Origin: Acanthamoeba castellanii str. Neff
Taxonomy: Eukaryota > Discosea > Longamoebia > Acanthamoebidae
Reading direction: 5' to 3'
NCBI RefSeq assembly: GCF_000313135.1
Contig: NW_004457606.1
Location: forward strand, 1-64,000
Length of the DNA: 64,000 nucleotides
The notes under the pieces are model-generated. The model searched no databases. It was not told where the DNA came from and was given only the letters and a program-made list of their open reading frames with translations. The first letter of the stretch is position 1. Each line of letters opens with the position of its first letter. Both the position numbers and the translations under genes were made by a program. This document shows positions 20,621 to 33,175 of this stretch, piece by piece.

Positions 20621-22072
20621 TCAGGTGATGACGAGCCGCGAGTTGCCGTAGCCGTAGGCGTGCTTGTGCTTCTCGAAGAGGGCGAGCAGGGCCTGCTTGT
20701 AGCGGGCGTGGAGGGCGTCGATGGCCTCCTTGGTGGGCTGGGCCATGGGCTCGTGGTCCACCGTCACCGGCTCGCCCACGACCACGTAGACCGGGCACTT
20801 TGCCGGAAGCAGCTTCCACGGCGACGTGCCCCACGCGATCGTCGGCGCGAACCGAAGGCGATGGATCATCCACTCGCGCCACGACTTGGCCAGGTTCAAC
20901 TGTGTGCGTGAGTGTCGTGTGCGTGTGCGGTTGAGTGCGTGTGCGGTGATGGGTGTGTGCGTGTGCTACAGGGACGCACCTGGTCGTAGAGTTCGGTGGC
21001 GCCGAAGGAGTACACGGGCACCAGCGGGATGCCGTACTTGAGGGCCAGTTCGATGAAGCCCTTGCGCCGCTCGAGCACCAACACCTGCTCGCTGAGGTGC
21101 GGGTGGGCCTCCAAGATCTCCAGCGATCCGCCCGGCAGGATCAGCAAACTAAACTTGTTCTCCAACGCACGCCTGAAGCCACACGACACACACACAACAC
21201 CGTTAACCCTGGAGCGGCAACGCATGCAATGGATTGTGGTGGCCGTACTCGGCATTGGCGCGCGAGGCGTCGATGCCTCCGGCCCACAGGGCCAGTTCGC
21301 GGGTGATGGGCATCTTGAACAGGCACGACGCCGTCAGAGCTGAGGAAGATGAAGCGTTAGTGAGGTGGTGGGCGGGAAGCAAGAATGCGAGGAAGTCAGT
21401 ACACTGCACGCGAATGCCGGGGAAGAGCTTGGGCCACTGGGAGGTCTTGCCGATGGGGAACGCCGAGAACGGCATCACCCCGTGTGGGTGGACCCCGAAG
21501 ATGTACTGGCCCGGCGGCAGCTCTAGCGGCAATGCATGGAATGTGAGTGTGGCATGCCAGGAATGAGTGGAATGTAGAAATGCAGACCCTTGGTGCGGAT
21601 GAGCTTCATGGGGAAGTAGTCGGTGAGGGCGTCGGTGATCCACGAGGTGAGGAACCACTCCCACCGGCGCTTACCCGTCCGTTCCGACCCGTCAAAGTAG
21701 AAATAGAGGTAACCTGTTGTTAGAAAAATGCCAGGAATTTGACTGGGTTAGGAGACTACTTCACATTCCAGACTTGGGGTAGGACAAGCTTTCCCCAAAC
21801 AAAGAGTGGAATGTGTGGGTACCGACAGTGAGGAATGCCAGGACGTGGGCGTAGGTGGGGGCCAGCTCGAAGGCGGCGAAGAGGAGAGCGAAGAGAAGGA
21901 ACTGGTGGAAGAAGAGGTAGTGCCACACCGAGAGCGACACGTAGACGGCGGCCGTCCACAGCGCCTCGCGCATCGCCGCGGTCCCGCCGCTCAGGTGGTC
22001 GCGCAGCCCTCGCTTCACGCGCTTCAGCTTCGGCATCACCACCCCGTCTCCCTCTCTCATCATCCACACCAT
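20621..22072 (-). CDS. Diacylglycerol acyltransferase, DGAT2 family
   Basis: This enzyme would transfer acyl groups from acyl-CoA to diacylglycerol (or a related acceptor) at the ER. The signature HPHG is present in YIFGVHPHGVMPFSAFPIGK (about 21440-21500). Family blocks NLLxLPGG-like LLILPGGSLEILEAHPHLSE, RRKGFIELALKYGIPLVPV and YSFGATELYDQ follow, and the last exon encodes the conserved GEPVTV and a C-terminal helix ending RLVIT. The N-terminal exon has two hydrophobic segments (AAVYVSLSVWHYLFFHQF, LLFALLFAAFELAPTYAHVL), the usual membrane hairpin. The start is ATG 22072 or 22036. Introns are short, and one near 20895-20980 consists of GTGTGCG repeats. A partial copy of this gene is found near 51700. 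Confidence 0.85.
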
Positions 22073-22441
22073 TTTTGTTGCTTGTGTGCGTGGACGTGTA
22101 GGACGAGTGTGTCTCGTGTTGTGGCGTGTCGTATGTGGTGTGTGTGGTGGAAGTCTGGCGCCAAGCTTGGCTCGCTACCACTGAAGGGGTCTTGGGGTCT
22201 GTGCTGTGATTGGGATGTTGCTGGTGAGCCGCGGAAATTTGGCCTGAACCAAATAGAAAACCCGAATGTGGGACTCCCCGACCACGTGGTGTGATTCCTG
22301 GGGATCGGTCTGTCGATGTTGACAAGGTTGAGTGCTGCCTTCTTCAGTTGTCGCTTCGCCATGTATGTGGATTGCCAAATCCTACAACACGTCGGTCGGC
22401 GGAGTGGTCAGCTTCACCTTCATCGGCCTCCCACTGCTGAG

Positions 22442-25400
22442 TTATCCTGTTTCTCTTCGCCTTCTTTCGCTTTCGCTTTCGCTTTCGCTTTCGTCCTCAT
22501 AGGCCGCCACTTCATCTTCCATCGAAACGAACTGGCTGCTGCATTCCTCTTCCCGCACTCCCTCCTGGCTTTGGCTTTGGCTTGGCTCCTCTGTCGCCTC
22601 TTCTTCTCGAACCTCTTCCTCTTCCTCCTCTTCTTCTTCGCCTTGGCTGCTGGAAGGCTCCATGCCATCCACGCCGTCGTCTTCTTCACCTTCTTCACAC
22701 TCTTCACCTTCTTCACTTTTACCTTCTTCATCATCTTGAGCTCGGGCCTCGTGTTGGTCTTGAATGGCGTCGTTGGCTGTAGTCACCGGCGGTGGCTGAA
22801 TGTCATCATCACCACCATCGGCCCCTTCGCCGGCGGCTTGCGCGCGTAGACGGTCCCGCTGGTGGATGGGGTCCACGAGCGAGGGCGGCACCAACGGGAA
22901 CGCGTGGCGCATCAGCCACGCGTGCTGGCCGCCCTCCAGCCCCAGGCAGTTCACGTGCCTACACGCTCAACACACTCAGCCACCGCGCACACGACACACG
23001 ACACACGCACACATGACACACATACACAACACATCATGACACACGCACGCGTACCGTCGCTTGCGTCGCCCCTCCTTGGCCTGGTGGTTGAGGGCGTCGA
23101 GCTGGGCGATGTGCTGCGCCATGCCGAAGCAGTCGATGCCGCCGTACCGCGAGACGTGCTGCACCCTCGGCACCACCTCCCCGTACACCGCCTCGTACCC
23201 CGCCCTGTGGGCCTCCCTGTGCGCATATTGGTGTGTGTCGTGTCGTGTCGTGTCGTTCGTGTCGTGTCGTGTCGTCGATCAGGAATGACACCAATAGAAG
23301 GTGATATGTAACCTCAGAAATTGCTGAGAGCACGAACCGTAGGGTGAGTTGTTTGTTGTGCTTGTGCGGGATGGCGAGCTCCTCGACGTGTTCCTCTGCG
23401 AATGCCGCAGGCAGGCACGCCAGCCCGAGCACCGCCGTCGCCGCTTCCACCTCGCGCCCTGCGACCAACCAATCACCTTAGCACATTCCTTGTGTTGTGT
23501 GCGCCGTGTATGTCGTGTCGTGTCGTGTCGTGTGTCATGTGCCAAGGCGTACCAAGCATGGCGTCGGGCGTGATGTCCATGCCGTGGTGGACGAAGATCT
23601 TGCGCTTGCGTCGCTTGGTGTTGGCGGCGTCGTTGAAGCTCAGCACGTCGCACAAAAAGTCCAGCCCGTCCATCATCGGCACCAGCGCCAGCGCCCTGTC
23701 CCTGCTGACAGCAGCAACCGCGCTCTGCGCCGGCGCCTCTGTCGTTGGCGTTGTGGTCGCTGTCGTTGTCGTCGACATCATTCCGCTGTCGACAAACAGG
23801 CAGGCTGGGGCGGCCGCCGCGAGTTCCGGTTGGGCGCCCACGCGCGGGAAAAAGGAGAAGAGGTTGCAGTGCAACAGCGACGTCATCGACATCGGCGCCT
23901 GCGCGGTCAATCGCAACCGCTCGCCGGTCGTGCCCGCCAGCAGCAGCGACGCCAGCGAGTCGTGTCCGCCCAGGCCGAGCCAGCTCAGATAGTCGAACCC
24001 GCCGCCGCCGCCGTTCTGCAGCCAGAACTGGAGGGCGAGCAGACTGCGACGTACGTCGCCGCCGACGTGCTCGATGAGCTGCTTGACGTCGTTGGTCTGG
24101 GCGACGACGTCGGCGCAGCGCCGGCCCTCGGCCAGGCACACGAGCTGCAGGTGGAGCAGCAGCTCGGCGTGGCGCACGGGACCGAAGCGGAGGTCGATGT
24201 GGGGCGACACGTCGCGCAGGAGGTCGGCCACCTCGTCAGTCACCGCGTTGCAGGTGAGCACCACGGGCGTCTTGGCGATGCGCAACAGCTCTCGGAGCGC
24301 CGAGAAGAAGCCCTTGTCCGTGGCAAACACCACATCCACCTCCTCAAACAGCACCAACGAGCACCTGCGCGTGTGCCATTGCGCGTGTGCGTGTGCGGTG
24401 TGTCAGGCGTGGTATGTGAAGAATGCGGGGGGAGGGGTTGGGAACCGGGCGGCTTCGCTTTGGGCGGTGGGCGGGGAGGGCGAGACGGAGTAGCCGCCGG
24501 CCGGGGCGACCGCCGACAACGCCGACGCCGATGAGAGGGAGGCGACGTTACGGGACTGTGTGGCCTCCTCGACAAGGTGCTTGATGTGGGCGCCCGAGCG
24601 CTCGACCGACGGATTGATCTCCAGCACACGAAACCCGTACTCCTCCGCACACGCATACACCGCCGCTGCACGACACGACACACGCGCCACTCTACCATCA
24701 GACACACGAACACGACACACAACATGACACGACACGACACACGCACCCGTTTTGCCGATGCCGGTGTGGCCTTGAAGGAGGAGCAGGTTGGCCTTATAGA
24801 TCGTGTCGTCGTCCTCGTTCGACTTGGCTCGCCGCCGGCTGGTCTTCTTGGTCTTCGTCTTCGTCGCCTTGGCGGTCACGCCCTTCTTCCAGCGGGCCAG
24901 CCACCCGGCCAGCGTAGCCATGCCCGGCCCGTGGTCGATCACATCGCGCGCGCACCTGGGCCGGTACTTCTCCGTCCACAGCTGCCGACACGCCGCCGCG
25001 CTCTCGCTCGATGACGTCATCCCGCCGGTACCGCCGGCACTGCCGCTGGCGTTGTCGTGCTTCCACCGGTAGGCCGCGAGGAGGTGCTGAGCCTCGACCG
25101 CGCGCTCGTGGCCGTGGTCGGTGGTCGTTGTCGAGGGGAAGAGCGCGTGGATGGCATCCAGCACTTGAACGACCATCGCCGCGTCATCGACGCAGGGCTC
25201 CGTCTCGAGACTGCCGGTGCTTGCCAGGCGCACGTCGTCGCTTTTCGTTCTTGCTCCTCAGCGGCACGGATCATCCGCGCGCGGAGCTGGTCCATACCTC
25301 GCATTCCTTCGAACAGCGAACCAGCGGGCGCGTCAGAATGCGTGGAATGCACATCGACGGGCGGGAGGAGTGATGACGTGGCAGGGCCGAAGGAGGCGAG

Positions 25401-26768
25401 AAAAGCCTCCTCGCGCGCGGTCAGCTGGGCCACGTGGCTCGGCACGGGCGGCGGCAGCGGCAGGAAGGCGACGGATGACGACAGGCTGAGGCTGAGGTTC
25501 ATTGACGATGTAGAGAGCGACGATGTTGACGATGCTGAAGAAGAGGTCGTGCCGCTGGACGACGATGCGGAGGCGGGCGCCTTGCGTGGCATGAGAAACG
25601 GGTGGGCCTCTTTGCCATGCGTCAGTTTGAGGTCCACTTTCTTCGACTCCTCCGTCTGGTTTGTAATGGCCGAGGTCAGCCAAAACCGACACGACACGAC
25701 ACGACACGACCAACGACACGGCCAACGACACGGCCAACAACACGACACGCCTGCTGTGGTGACGCACTCGCTTTTTGAGCTTTTCCTTCATCCTGGCCTG
25801 GCGATGGGCCTCGCGCTGCTCCTTGGTCATGAAGAACTCCTCGCCGCCCACCACCGGCTGCGGTTCGACCTCCGACACTGCGTCGTTCAAGCCCCAGCAC
25901 TCGAGTGAGTGACATATAGCCCACGTTCTGCCCAAACAACAAAGAACGAAAGCGAAAGAACAAAGAATGAAAAAAGCACCTTCGTCTTTCGCTTTCTTGC
26001 GCCCTCGTGGCTTGGAGCCGGTGGAAGTAGGTTGCGGCAGGTCCTTCTCAGCGTCTACTTTTCGTCGTCGCTTGCGGCGCGGTTCGTTGTCGTTGCCCGA
26101 TGCTGTCGACCGGGTGGCCTCGTTGGCGCTATAGCTGCCGTCCTCCCCGCCTGAGTCGTCGCTGCCTCCCGCTCGCTTTCGTTTGCTCCGTTTCGTCGCT
26201 CGCAACCGACTACCGCCCGCTGGCGACGCAGGAGCCGACCTTTAGAGAAAACGAGTGTAAGTTAATTTTATGCTACACGCCACATACAGACGACATAACA
26301 CACGCTACAGCACACCGCACACAACACACGGCACGACACACGCACTGTGTCTTGCTCTCGCCGAGAGATCGCATCTCCAACTGCAGGCTGGGCGGAACTT
26401 TCAGCCGCAACATCAGCTTCTCTTGTCCCGCTGACGCCTCTGTTGCGCGTCGTCGCATTAGCTCGTGTCTTGCACGTGTGCCATGTGTAAGTGAGTGTCG
26501 TGTCGTTGGTCGTGTGCGGTACCAGGGAGATCGGTGGTGAAAGGCAACGCCGCGATGGGCAATCGCCTCCTGGGCTTGACCGAGGCCAGCCTCACCTCCT
26601 CGCCCTCCGCCTTGCTGCCGCTGCCGCTGCCGCCGCGCTTGGTCCTCGTCCGCCCGGCGGCGGCGCTGGATTTCCACATCCAGCCCTGCTCGCCCGGCGA
26701 GCTGTGGCCCTCGGAGCCCTCCGACCCGCTCCCGCCGCCGCGCGCCGGGCTCTGTTCGGCGTCCCGGA

Positions 26769-26802
<34 letters not shown>

Positions 26803-28120
26803 GAGGGCCGCGGTGCGGAGCAGCGTCTCCTGCTCCCGGATTTTGTCGAGCGCAGCGCCGCGCTTGATCTGCAGTCGCCCGCTGCGGCGCTGCGACGGCG
26901 ATGACTGCTGCTCGTCGTCCTGGCTCGACGTGGGCGTGGTGAGGTCGCTGCTCGTCTCCTCCTCCGCGTTGTCGCTGCGCGTCGCCTTGGCCCTGCGCGG
27001 CTGCCGGGCTTTGCCTCGACCACGGCCACGCGCGTTTGGAGTCTCACCACCAGTGCTGGCGCTGGTGGCGGTCTCCTCTGGCGGCTGCTCGGCGGTGGGG
27101 CTAGACAAGGATGACGTGGATTCGGCCGTTGCTGACGTGGCTTGGCTCGGGGCCAGGACCGACTCGCTCGCGTCCGCCTTTTAACGTTGCGCCGGCTCCG
27201 CTGCTTCTTTGGCACCGGCGCGGTACCAGGACCGGCGTTGTTGAGATCTACAGCCGCGGCACCGTCGGCCACGGTCGCGGGCGGCTGCGCAGGCTGGGCC
27301 GCCGCGGCAGCGACTTCACCCTTGGCCGCGTCCCTCGCTGGTCTGGCGCGCGTCTTCCTAGGGGCCTTGGCCTTTGGTGCTTCGGCCGCTGCAGCCTTGC
27401 GCGCACCGGGCCGCATGATCCATCCCGCCATGCCCGCCACCGCTGTGGCGCCGGCAGCTGCAGTGGTCTGTGGCGTCTGCCTCAGGTTTTCCTTCTCTTC
27501 GCCGAGCGTGCCAGACGGCGCCTCCACGGCGCCGCCATCGCCATCGCCTCCAACTGCAGTGCCGACTTGGTCACTGGCGCTGCTGGCGCATGCCGGCACG
27601 GCCTCATCGTCACCGCCGGTCTTCTTCCTCGCTGCCCTGAGCGTCTTTTTCTTGGCTGTGATGGAGTTGGTGGTGATGTTCGGTGCGATCGTGGTGGCCT
27701 TCGGATCGACGTCGTCCCGGATCACGATCGGCTTCTGCTCGGCGCAGCCAGCGGCGCTGCCAACGGCGGCAGCGGCACGAGTGGCCTTGGTGGGAGAGCG
27801 GTGCTGCATTTGCCGCAGGTCGAGCTGCTTCATGCCTTTGTCATCGGCGCCCTTCTTGGCCCGTTGCCTTTTGCTACGGCGAGGGCTGGACTCTGTGCAC
27901 AGAGACATTATAGAATTAAGTTTGACAAATTAAAATTTACAAATAATATTCCCTAAATGTTAGAAAACATTATGTTATTCAGAAAAAATTAAAAAAACCT
28001 GATTGGATGGTCCAAATTAGCTCGAATGAGCATACCTGCTGCAAAGGGGGCGAGCTTGCCGTTGGGCGACGTAGCAGGTGACGCCCTGGTACCACCCCCT
28101 CGAACGGGCGAGGTCTCCAT
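22442..28120 (-). CDS. ATAD5: ATAD5/Elg1-like RFC-type AAA+ ATPase (PCNA unloader subunit)
   Basis: This is the large subunit of an alternative clamp loader that removes PCNA from DNA in the nucleus. The AAA+ core spans about 25000-23480. It has LWTEKYRPRCARDVIDHG and GWLARWKKG, Walker A GHTGIGKTG, INPSVERSGAHIKHLVEEAT with TQS, Walker B-like LVLFEEVDVVFATDKGF and sensor-like PVVLTCNAV. LFEEVD in place of a DEAD box, and the EATQS motif, are typical of ATAD5/Elg1. The long N-terminus is basic, disordered and Ala/Pro-rich, with a polyGln run from a CAG repeat at 26768-26800 and FFMTKEQREAHRQARMK. I chose ATG 28120 (METSPVRGGG) because the exon joins the next one in frame (donor near 28031, acceptor near 27900). 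The frame shifts once near 27185, where one A is missing in an A-run. The C-terminus is a Glu/Asp/Ser-rich tail. Confidence 0.8.
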
Positions 28121-28591
28121 TCCGGCCGGCAGAGAATGAAACAAAAATCGAGTGCCCTCAAAAAGATGCCAGAAAGAAAAAACACTTGTTGCCGTTCGGC
28201 ACTTCGCGCCAAAATGCAATGTGGTCGACAGAAACTGTCGGCGCCTCTCGCAACTCTACTCCTCCTTCTTGACGGTGTTCGGCCCGGGCCTGCCTGCATT
28301 CTCCTTCGATCCCATCACCTTAGATGGTGCCACGTCGTCCGAGCGAGGGGCAACATGCGGCTGGCCGGAGGGTTGCAGGGTGGCCTCAAACTGGTAACGA
28401 GTTTGGGACCACGATAGAGTCCCCTGCACAGGACAGTACCATACCACACCGCGGGGCAAACTATGTGGGCGGGGGAACGGCTCACCAACAAAGAGCCCAA
28501 TCATCGTGCGGCGCTGTAATTAAGACACATAAAAGAAAATACAAACGAAAAGAACGAAAGCGGAGCGAACACAGGCGTACGACGGAGTGGC
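28121..28591. promoter_or_regulatory. Divergent intergenic region, ATAD5 / acidic protein
   Basis: This region lies between two divergent starts. A minus-strand ATG frame of 82 codons (28504-28256) is open, but nothing about it looks conserved. It could be an unrecognised 5' exon of the ATAD5 gene. No promoter element was recognised. Confidence 0.3.
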
Positions 28592-31538
28592 ATGGACGGC
28601 GTCACTCAGGTGGACGACGCCGCCAAGGTCAAGTCGAACATGGACTACCTCGTGCTCAACAAGATGGAGCCGGTCGTGGCCGAAAAGGCCAAAGTTGATG
28701 AAGACGACAACGACGAGCTGGTCCGCGCGCTGGAGGAAGCGCGGGCGGTCGAGCTGCAGGCTCGCGAGGTCGAACGCGAGGTGGCTGCACGGCGGATGGC
28801 CCTCCTGCACGCCGTCGGTCGTGTGGCGGAGTTGAGGCAGCGCCTGCGCCTCGCCCAACGCGCCGTCGCGCACCGCGAGGCCCTCCTCGTCGCCATCTAC
28901 GACCATGTCCTCGCCGCTGCCGAGGTACCCCTTGTGTATTACTTGATCATCATTATTATTTGTTTATTCGTTTATATATTTATTTATCCTATTTATCTAT
29001 GTTCTATTCCCATAGTGTTCTTAAATATTAAATAAATATTATATAGCATCAGATTTAATCTCACTCTCCTGGCATACAGAGGAAGGGGGAGCACGAAGCG
29101 AAGAAGAACGAAAGCGATACGGCAGGCTGCGAAGACGATGCGGATGGCGACGGCGAGGGGAAGGCCGACGACGAACCGAGCGAGAACGAGAAGACCACTG
29201 GCAGACCAGCGGAGGAGCACCCGGCAGCGACCACGCTCCATGACGAGCCCACCCAAGGAGCCGCCGAGGAGCCAGAGGCCGAGGGCCAGAAGGCAAGCGC
29301 CAGGGTCTGTCTCGCGGAGCAGGAGGCCGCTTCATTGACGAGCGCCGAGGCCGAGCCGGCGGCCGAGACTGTCCAGCCCAGACAAGACGATGGTGTCAGC
29401 GACCCGACGGCCGCGATGACGATGCAGGCCCACGAGAAAGAGCCCCAGCCGCCCAGCGCGGAGGCGATCGACCAGACGACGACGACAACGGCAAAAAAGG
29501 ACGACGAGACCGAGCCCGGCGAAGCACTGGCGCCGCCGCCGGAGCTGCTGGCGCGACACATCGAAGAGGAGGACGGCGCTGATGGAGAAGCTTCGACACA
29601 AGAGCCGAGCGAGCGGACCGGGCAAGACGAGTCCGAGCCCGAGGCTGAGCCCAAGGCCGAGGAGCTGACGTCTGAGACAGCGGAGACGGAAGAAGGCGAG
29701 GGGGCCGGGGAAGAGGCGAGGAGTGGGCGAGGAAGAGAGAACAATGACGAGGCGAGCACAACGGTCGTGATGGGGGAAGAGGACGATGAAGAGGAAGAGG
29801 GTGAGGATGAGGAGGATGAAGAAGGAGTGTTGTCGCCACCGAGCGATGACGAAGACGACGAGGTCGAGGAAGGCGTCGGCAGACGGCAGGAGAGCCTCGA
29901 CGCCGAGGAGGAGAAGGAGGAGAAGGAGGAGCGGTCGAAGCTTCTGCTGGGCCTCAGAGGGGACCAGCCGCAGCACGAAGAAGAAGAGGAGGAAGAAGAG
30001 GCGGAGAAGAGCGAAAACGGAGAGGCGGCGGTCGATGGTGCGGGACAAAAGAACGAAAACGACGAGGCCGACGGATCTGAAGCCGCGAGAGAGGCGAACC
30101 AAGCGCGAAAGAACGAAGCGGTAACGACATACGAAGAGACGGAGAAGTCTGTGGTGATGCAGTGTACAACGATGGAGACGCAGGCCAAGGAGAGCAACGA
30201 CGATCGGTGGCACCTATCCCGCCTCGACGCCGACGACGAGAGCGAGAAAGACGCGGAGCACGCCAATAAGGAAGACGAGTTCACGATCGACGCGCAGGAG
30301 CTACTGGCCTTCATCGTCACCAAGTACTCCGAACTGGACCAGCCCAAGGCGAGCCGCGGGGAGAAGAACGAAAGCGAAGAAGACGACGAGAGCGAAGAAG
30401 ACGAGGAACTCGTATCACCGATGCCCCTGATGTCGTCGCGATCGCTGGTCGCGCCCGACGGGCCTCCGCGGTCGTTGGTCGACGTCGTGTGGAGCGAGCG
30501 TTCCCATGCATCCAAAGCACCCACGGAGCGGAAGGCCGTCAGCGAGCGAAAGCCCCCGAGCGCTCCCGAGCTCCTGGCCAAGCGGCCGAAAGCGAAGACG
30601 GCGATCAAAGCGAAGACGACGGAAAAAACGAAAGAGACGACGACAAGAACGAATGACGAAGAGGAGGCGGCGATTCGAGCGTTGAAGGCGCAGTGGCTCG
30701 AGGAGCGCGAGCTGGAGGAGGCGGCGCGGGCCGAGGAGAGTAAGAGGGCGCGCGAGCTGGCGGATTTGTACCACCTCACCCCGCGCCGCCTGTCGGCCAC
30801 GCTGGCCACCCGCTCGGCCTCGTCTGTCGACACGACCACAAGAACGAAGAAGGTGAAGAAGAGCGAGAAGAAAGCGAAGAAGACGATGGAGACGACGGCC
30901 GAGTTGCAATCATCGACGACGAGAGCGAGGGCGGTCGATGAGTTGGCAGCATTCGAGGAATGCAGGCGAGACAAGGAGCGCGAGCGGGAGGAACGACGAC
31001 GAGCGCGCAAGGAGAAGAAGGAAGGGGAGGAGGGCAAGTCAACACAAAGAAAGAAGACGAAGACGAAGGCGGCGGCGTACTCGCAGAGCATGAGCCGGGT
31101 GCCGGCAGACAAGCGAAGTCGAACAAGGCCCAGGAGAGCCCCACAAGGCCCTCGCTGGCCACGCCCAGCACCTACGCCGGTGTCCCGGCCGCCGCGACCA
31201 CGGCTCCGACGACGGGCGAGCCGGCGAGCACGCAACTCCAGCAGCTGGCGGCGGTCTCGCGTTCTACGCCGCAGCTCGTGAGCGCTGCTGACAAGACGAC
31301 GACGACGACGAAGAAACATCGGAAGAAGGGGGACGACAACAGCGAAAAGACGAAGACGAAGAAGAAGACGAAGACGGCCAAGACGAAGAAAGAGAAGAAG
31401 GACCGAGGGAGTGAGGAGTCGAACGAGGAGACGAAGACGAAACCGAAGAAGAAGAAGAAATCGCTGCTACGTGCGGGCAGCCGGCGGGTGATGAAGAAGA
31501 TGTTCGGCGGCGACCACGACGACCACATCAGCAGCTGA
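28592..31538 (+). CDS. Very acidic coiled-coil protein, unknown function
   Basis: I do not recognise this gene. Exon 1 (28592 to about 28925) encodes a helix-rich segment with a long coiled coil (ALEEARAVELQAREVEREV). After an AT-rich intron (about 28926-29081) a single exon of about 2.4 kb encodes mostly Glu/Asp/Lys/Ala low complexity. It includes Glu/Asp runs at about 29790-29990, a short ordered island (FTIDAQELLAFIVTKYSELD, about 30280-30345) and a basic coiled coil (REREERRRARKEKKEGEE). Near 31090-31110 the reading must change frame by one missing base. Downstream, the Pro/Thr-rich and Lys-rich C-terminus runs to the TGA at 31538. The coding strand is purine-rich, so the antisense frame is also long and open. 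Confidence 0.55.
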
Positions 31539-31659
31539 TCAAGACCGATACGGCCAAGAAGATGAACAAGTGTGGTTGTTGCCTCGCGAAGGAAGGCCAA
31601 ACAAATATTGTTGGCCGCTGTACACCTACGAGGGGCGAGAATCGGGGCGGGGGCTGTCC

Positions 31660-32834
31660 CTATTTGGGCGGCTCCTGGAAGGGGTTGACGTCGGCGTGGG
31701 GCATGGTCTCGGCCTGCGAGAGGTTCGGGTCGACACCCACCACCGGGTAGACGTACGGGCTGTACACAATGTTCGGCTGCACCTGCATCGGCATCGGAGC
31801 AAACTTGAAGAGGTGGAGGGAAGCGCGGTTTGTTAGTGGCCAAGCGCTGATCGAGCAGAGAAATCCCACGGCAATGCGTCTTGGGTGAGACAACTTACCT
31901 GCGCGTTGAAGGCGTAGGGGCTGGGCTCCTGGGCCAGCTTGTCCATGTTGCCCTGTTCGAACTCCTGCAGAGACAGAAAGAGAGTGAAGAGGTTAGTAGT
32001 TGGCCAGCACGACGCGTAGCTCAATGGGGGGGAAGGTCGTAAACCTGCTGCAGGTCGATGTTGATGGAGTGGTCGTTCGGGTAGGCCTGGCTGGCTTCGG
32101 TGCCCAGCTCGTCCAACGTGACTGAATGCCAGAGAGAGAGAGAGAAACGAAAAACGAAAGCGTGAGAAGTACGAAGAACGAAGAGCTTGGATTGCGACTG
32201 TGTACCGTTGTTGCGCGGGTCCAGGTGAAGGTACAGGTTGTACGCCAGCGCGATGGTGACCAACTGCAGAGGTTGGTGTCAGTTGACAGAGACCAACTCA
32301 GAAAGCTGCACGGCTGTGTTTGAAAGTCGCCCACAGCCCAAGAGGAGCCTGAGCCCAGCACGAGGCCTGTGGCGTGTACCTCGAACAGAAGGGAGCAGCC
32401 GTCGACGATGATTTCGACCAGGTCCACGGACAGCGTGAGCACCTCGCCGAGAAGTACAAGGAAGAGACCGAGCGCGGTGAGGGCCATCACGACGCACATG
32501 GCAGCAATGTACTGGTAGGCGCGCAGAAAAAGAGACATCAGCACTACGTGCCAGGCTTCAAGCGAAGGGGGAGAGGAGAGAGAAGAAGCAACGTACGATG
32601 AGAAGAAGGAATCTCTGGCGGTTGCGGGTTGCGGTGAAGCCCAGGAACAGAACGCTCAGCACGATCAATGACCACATGAGCGACGTAAAGGAGAGATGCA
32701 CAACTGCCCACAGTGCATAGGCGACGCGCAGGACCTGCGAAGAAGTGCCGAAGATAGGAAACTCAGCACGTAGTTGAGCTGGGAGGGTTAGGGGTACGTA
32801 CAACGAGGAGGACTAAGATTGCTTGAAGAGCCAT
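31660..32834 (-). CDS. Four-helix membrane protein with Pro/Tyr-rich tail
   Basis: The minus-strand exons join from ATG 32834 (MALQAILVLLV) to the stop at 31660. Four hydrophobic segments are visible: ILVLLV plus VLRVAYALWAVVHLSF; SLIVLSVLFLGF; AAMCVVMALTALGLFLVLLG; and LVTIALAYNLYLHL. A soluble tail follows with FEQGNMDKLAQEPSPYAFNA and MQVQPNIVYSPYVYPVVGVD, rich in Pro/Tyr/Gln and ending in NPFQEPPK. The layout resembles small tetraspan proteins with a cytosolic tail carrying NPF and PPxY-like motifs, which would suit endocytic sorting, but no family is recognised. Six or seven short exons have clean GT..AG borders. Confidence 0.6.
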
Positions 32835-33175
32835 TGATTTGCGCGTGTGGTCGCCTGACACCCTGTTGGCCATGCTGTTGAGTCTATCGAACGCTTTTTG
32901 CATGGTTTTCTAGTCGCGTAGGAGATGAAGCTTGTGAATGATTATCAGTTGTGCTGGTGCAAGGATGTGCAAGTAGTGGTGGCTCCTTTGCCCTTCCCGG
33001 GGCAAGCGCACCCCTTCGGGCCGATTCATCGATCGCGTAACATGGGTGTAGAGCTTGAGGGAAGTACCGGCCAGCTTTCCTCGCTCTCCACGCACCACCA
33101 ACCATAGTAAGGAAAATCATTTCTTTTCTGTTTCCTTTATTCAAAACGCGGCCCTTGCTCACGATCGCGGTGTCA
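32835..33175. other. Intergenic, no gene seen
   Basis: 341 bp between two minus-strand genes, holding the 5' flank of the membrane-protein gene and the 3' flank of the ankyrin gene. No RNA gene or repeat was recognised. Confidence 0.5.

Noticed and set aside
28256..28504. A small 82-codon ATG ORF on the minus strand
   Set aside because: No recognisable features and no supported junction to the ATAD5 gene. It is mentioned as a possible 5' exon only.
29061..31319. A 752-codon minus-strand ORF opposite the acidic protein
   Set aside because: It consists of Ser/Leu/Phe-rich low complexity produced by the complement of GAG/GAA/AAG codons and has no recognisable domain.
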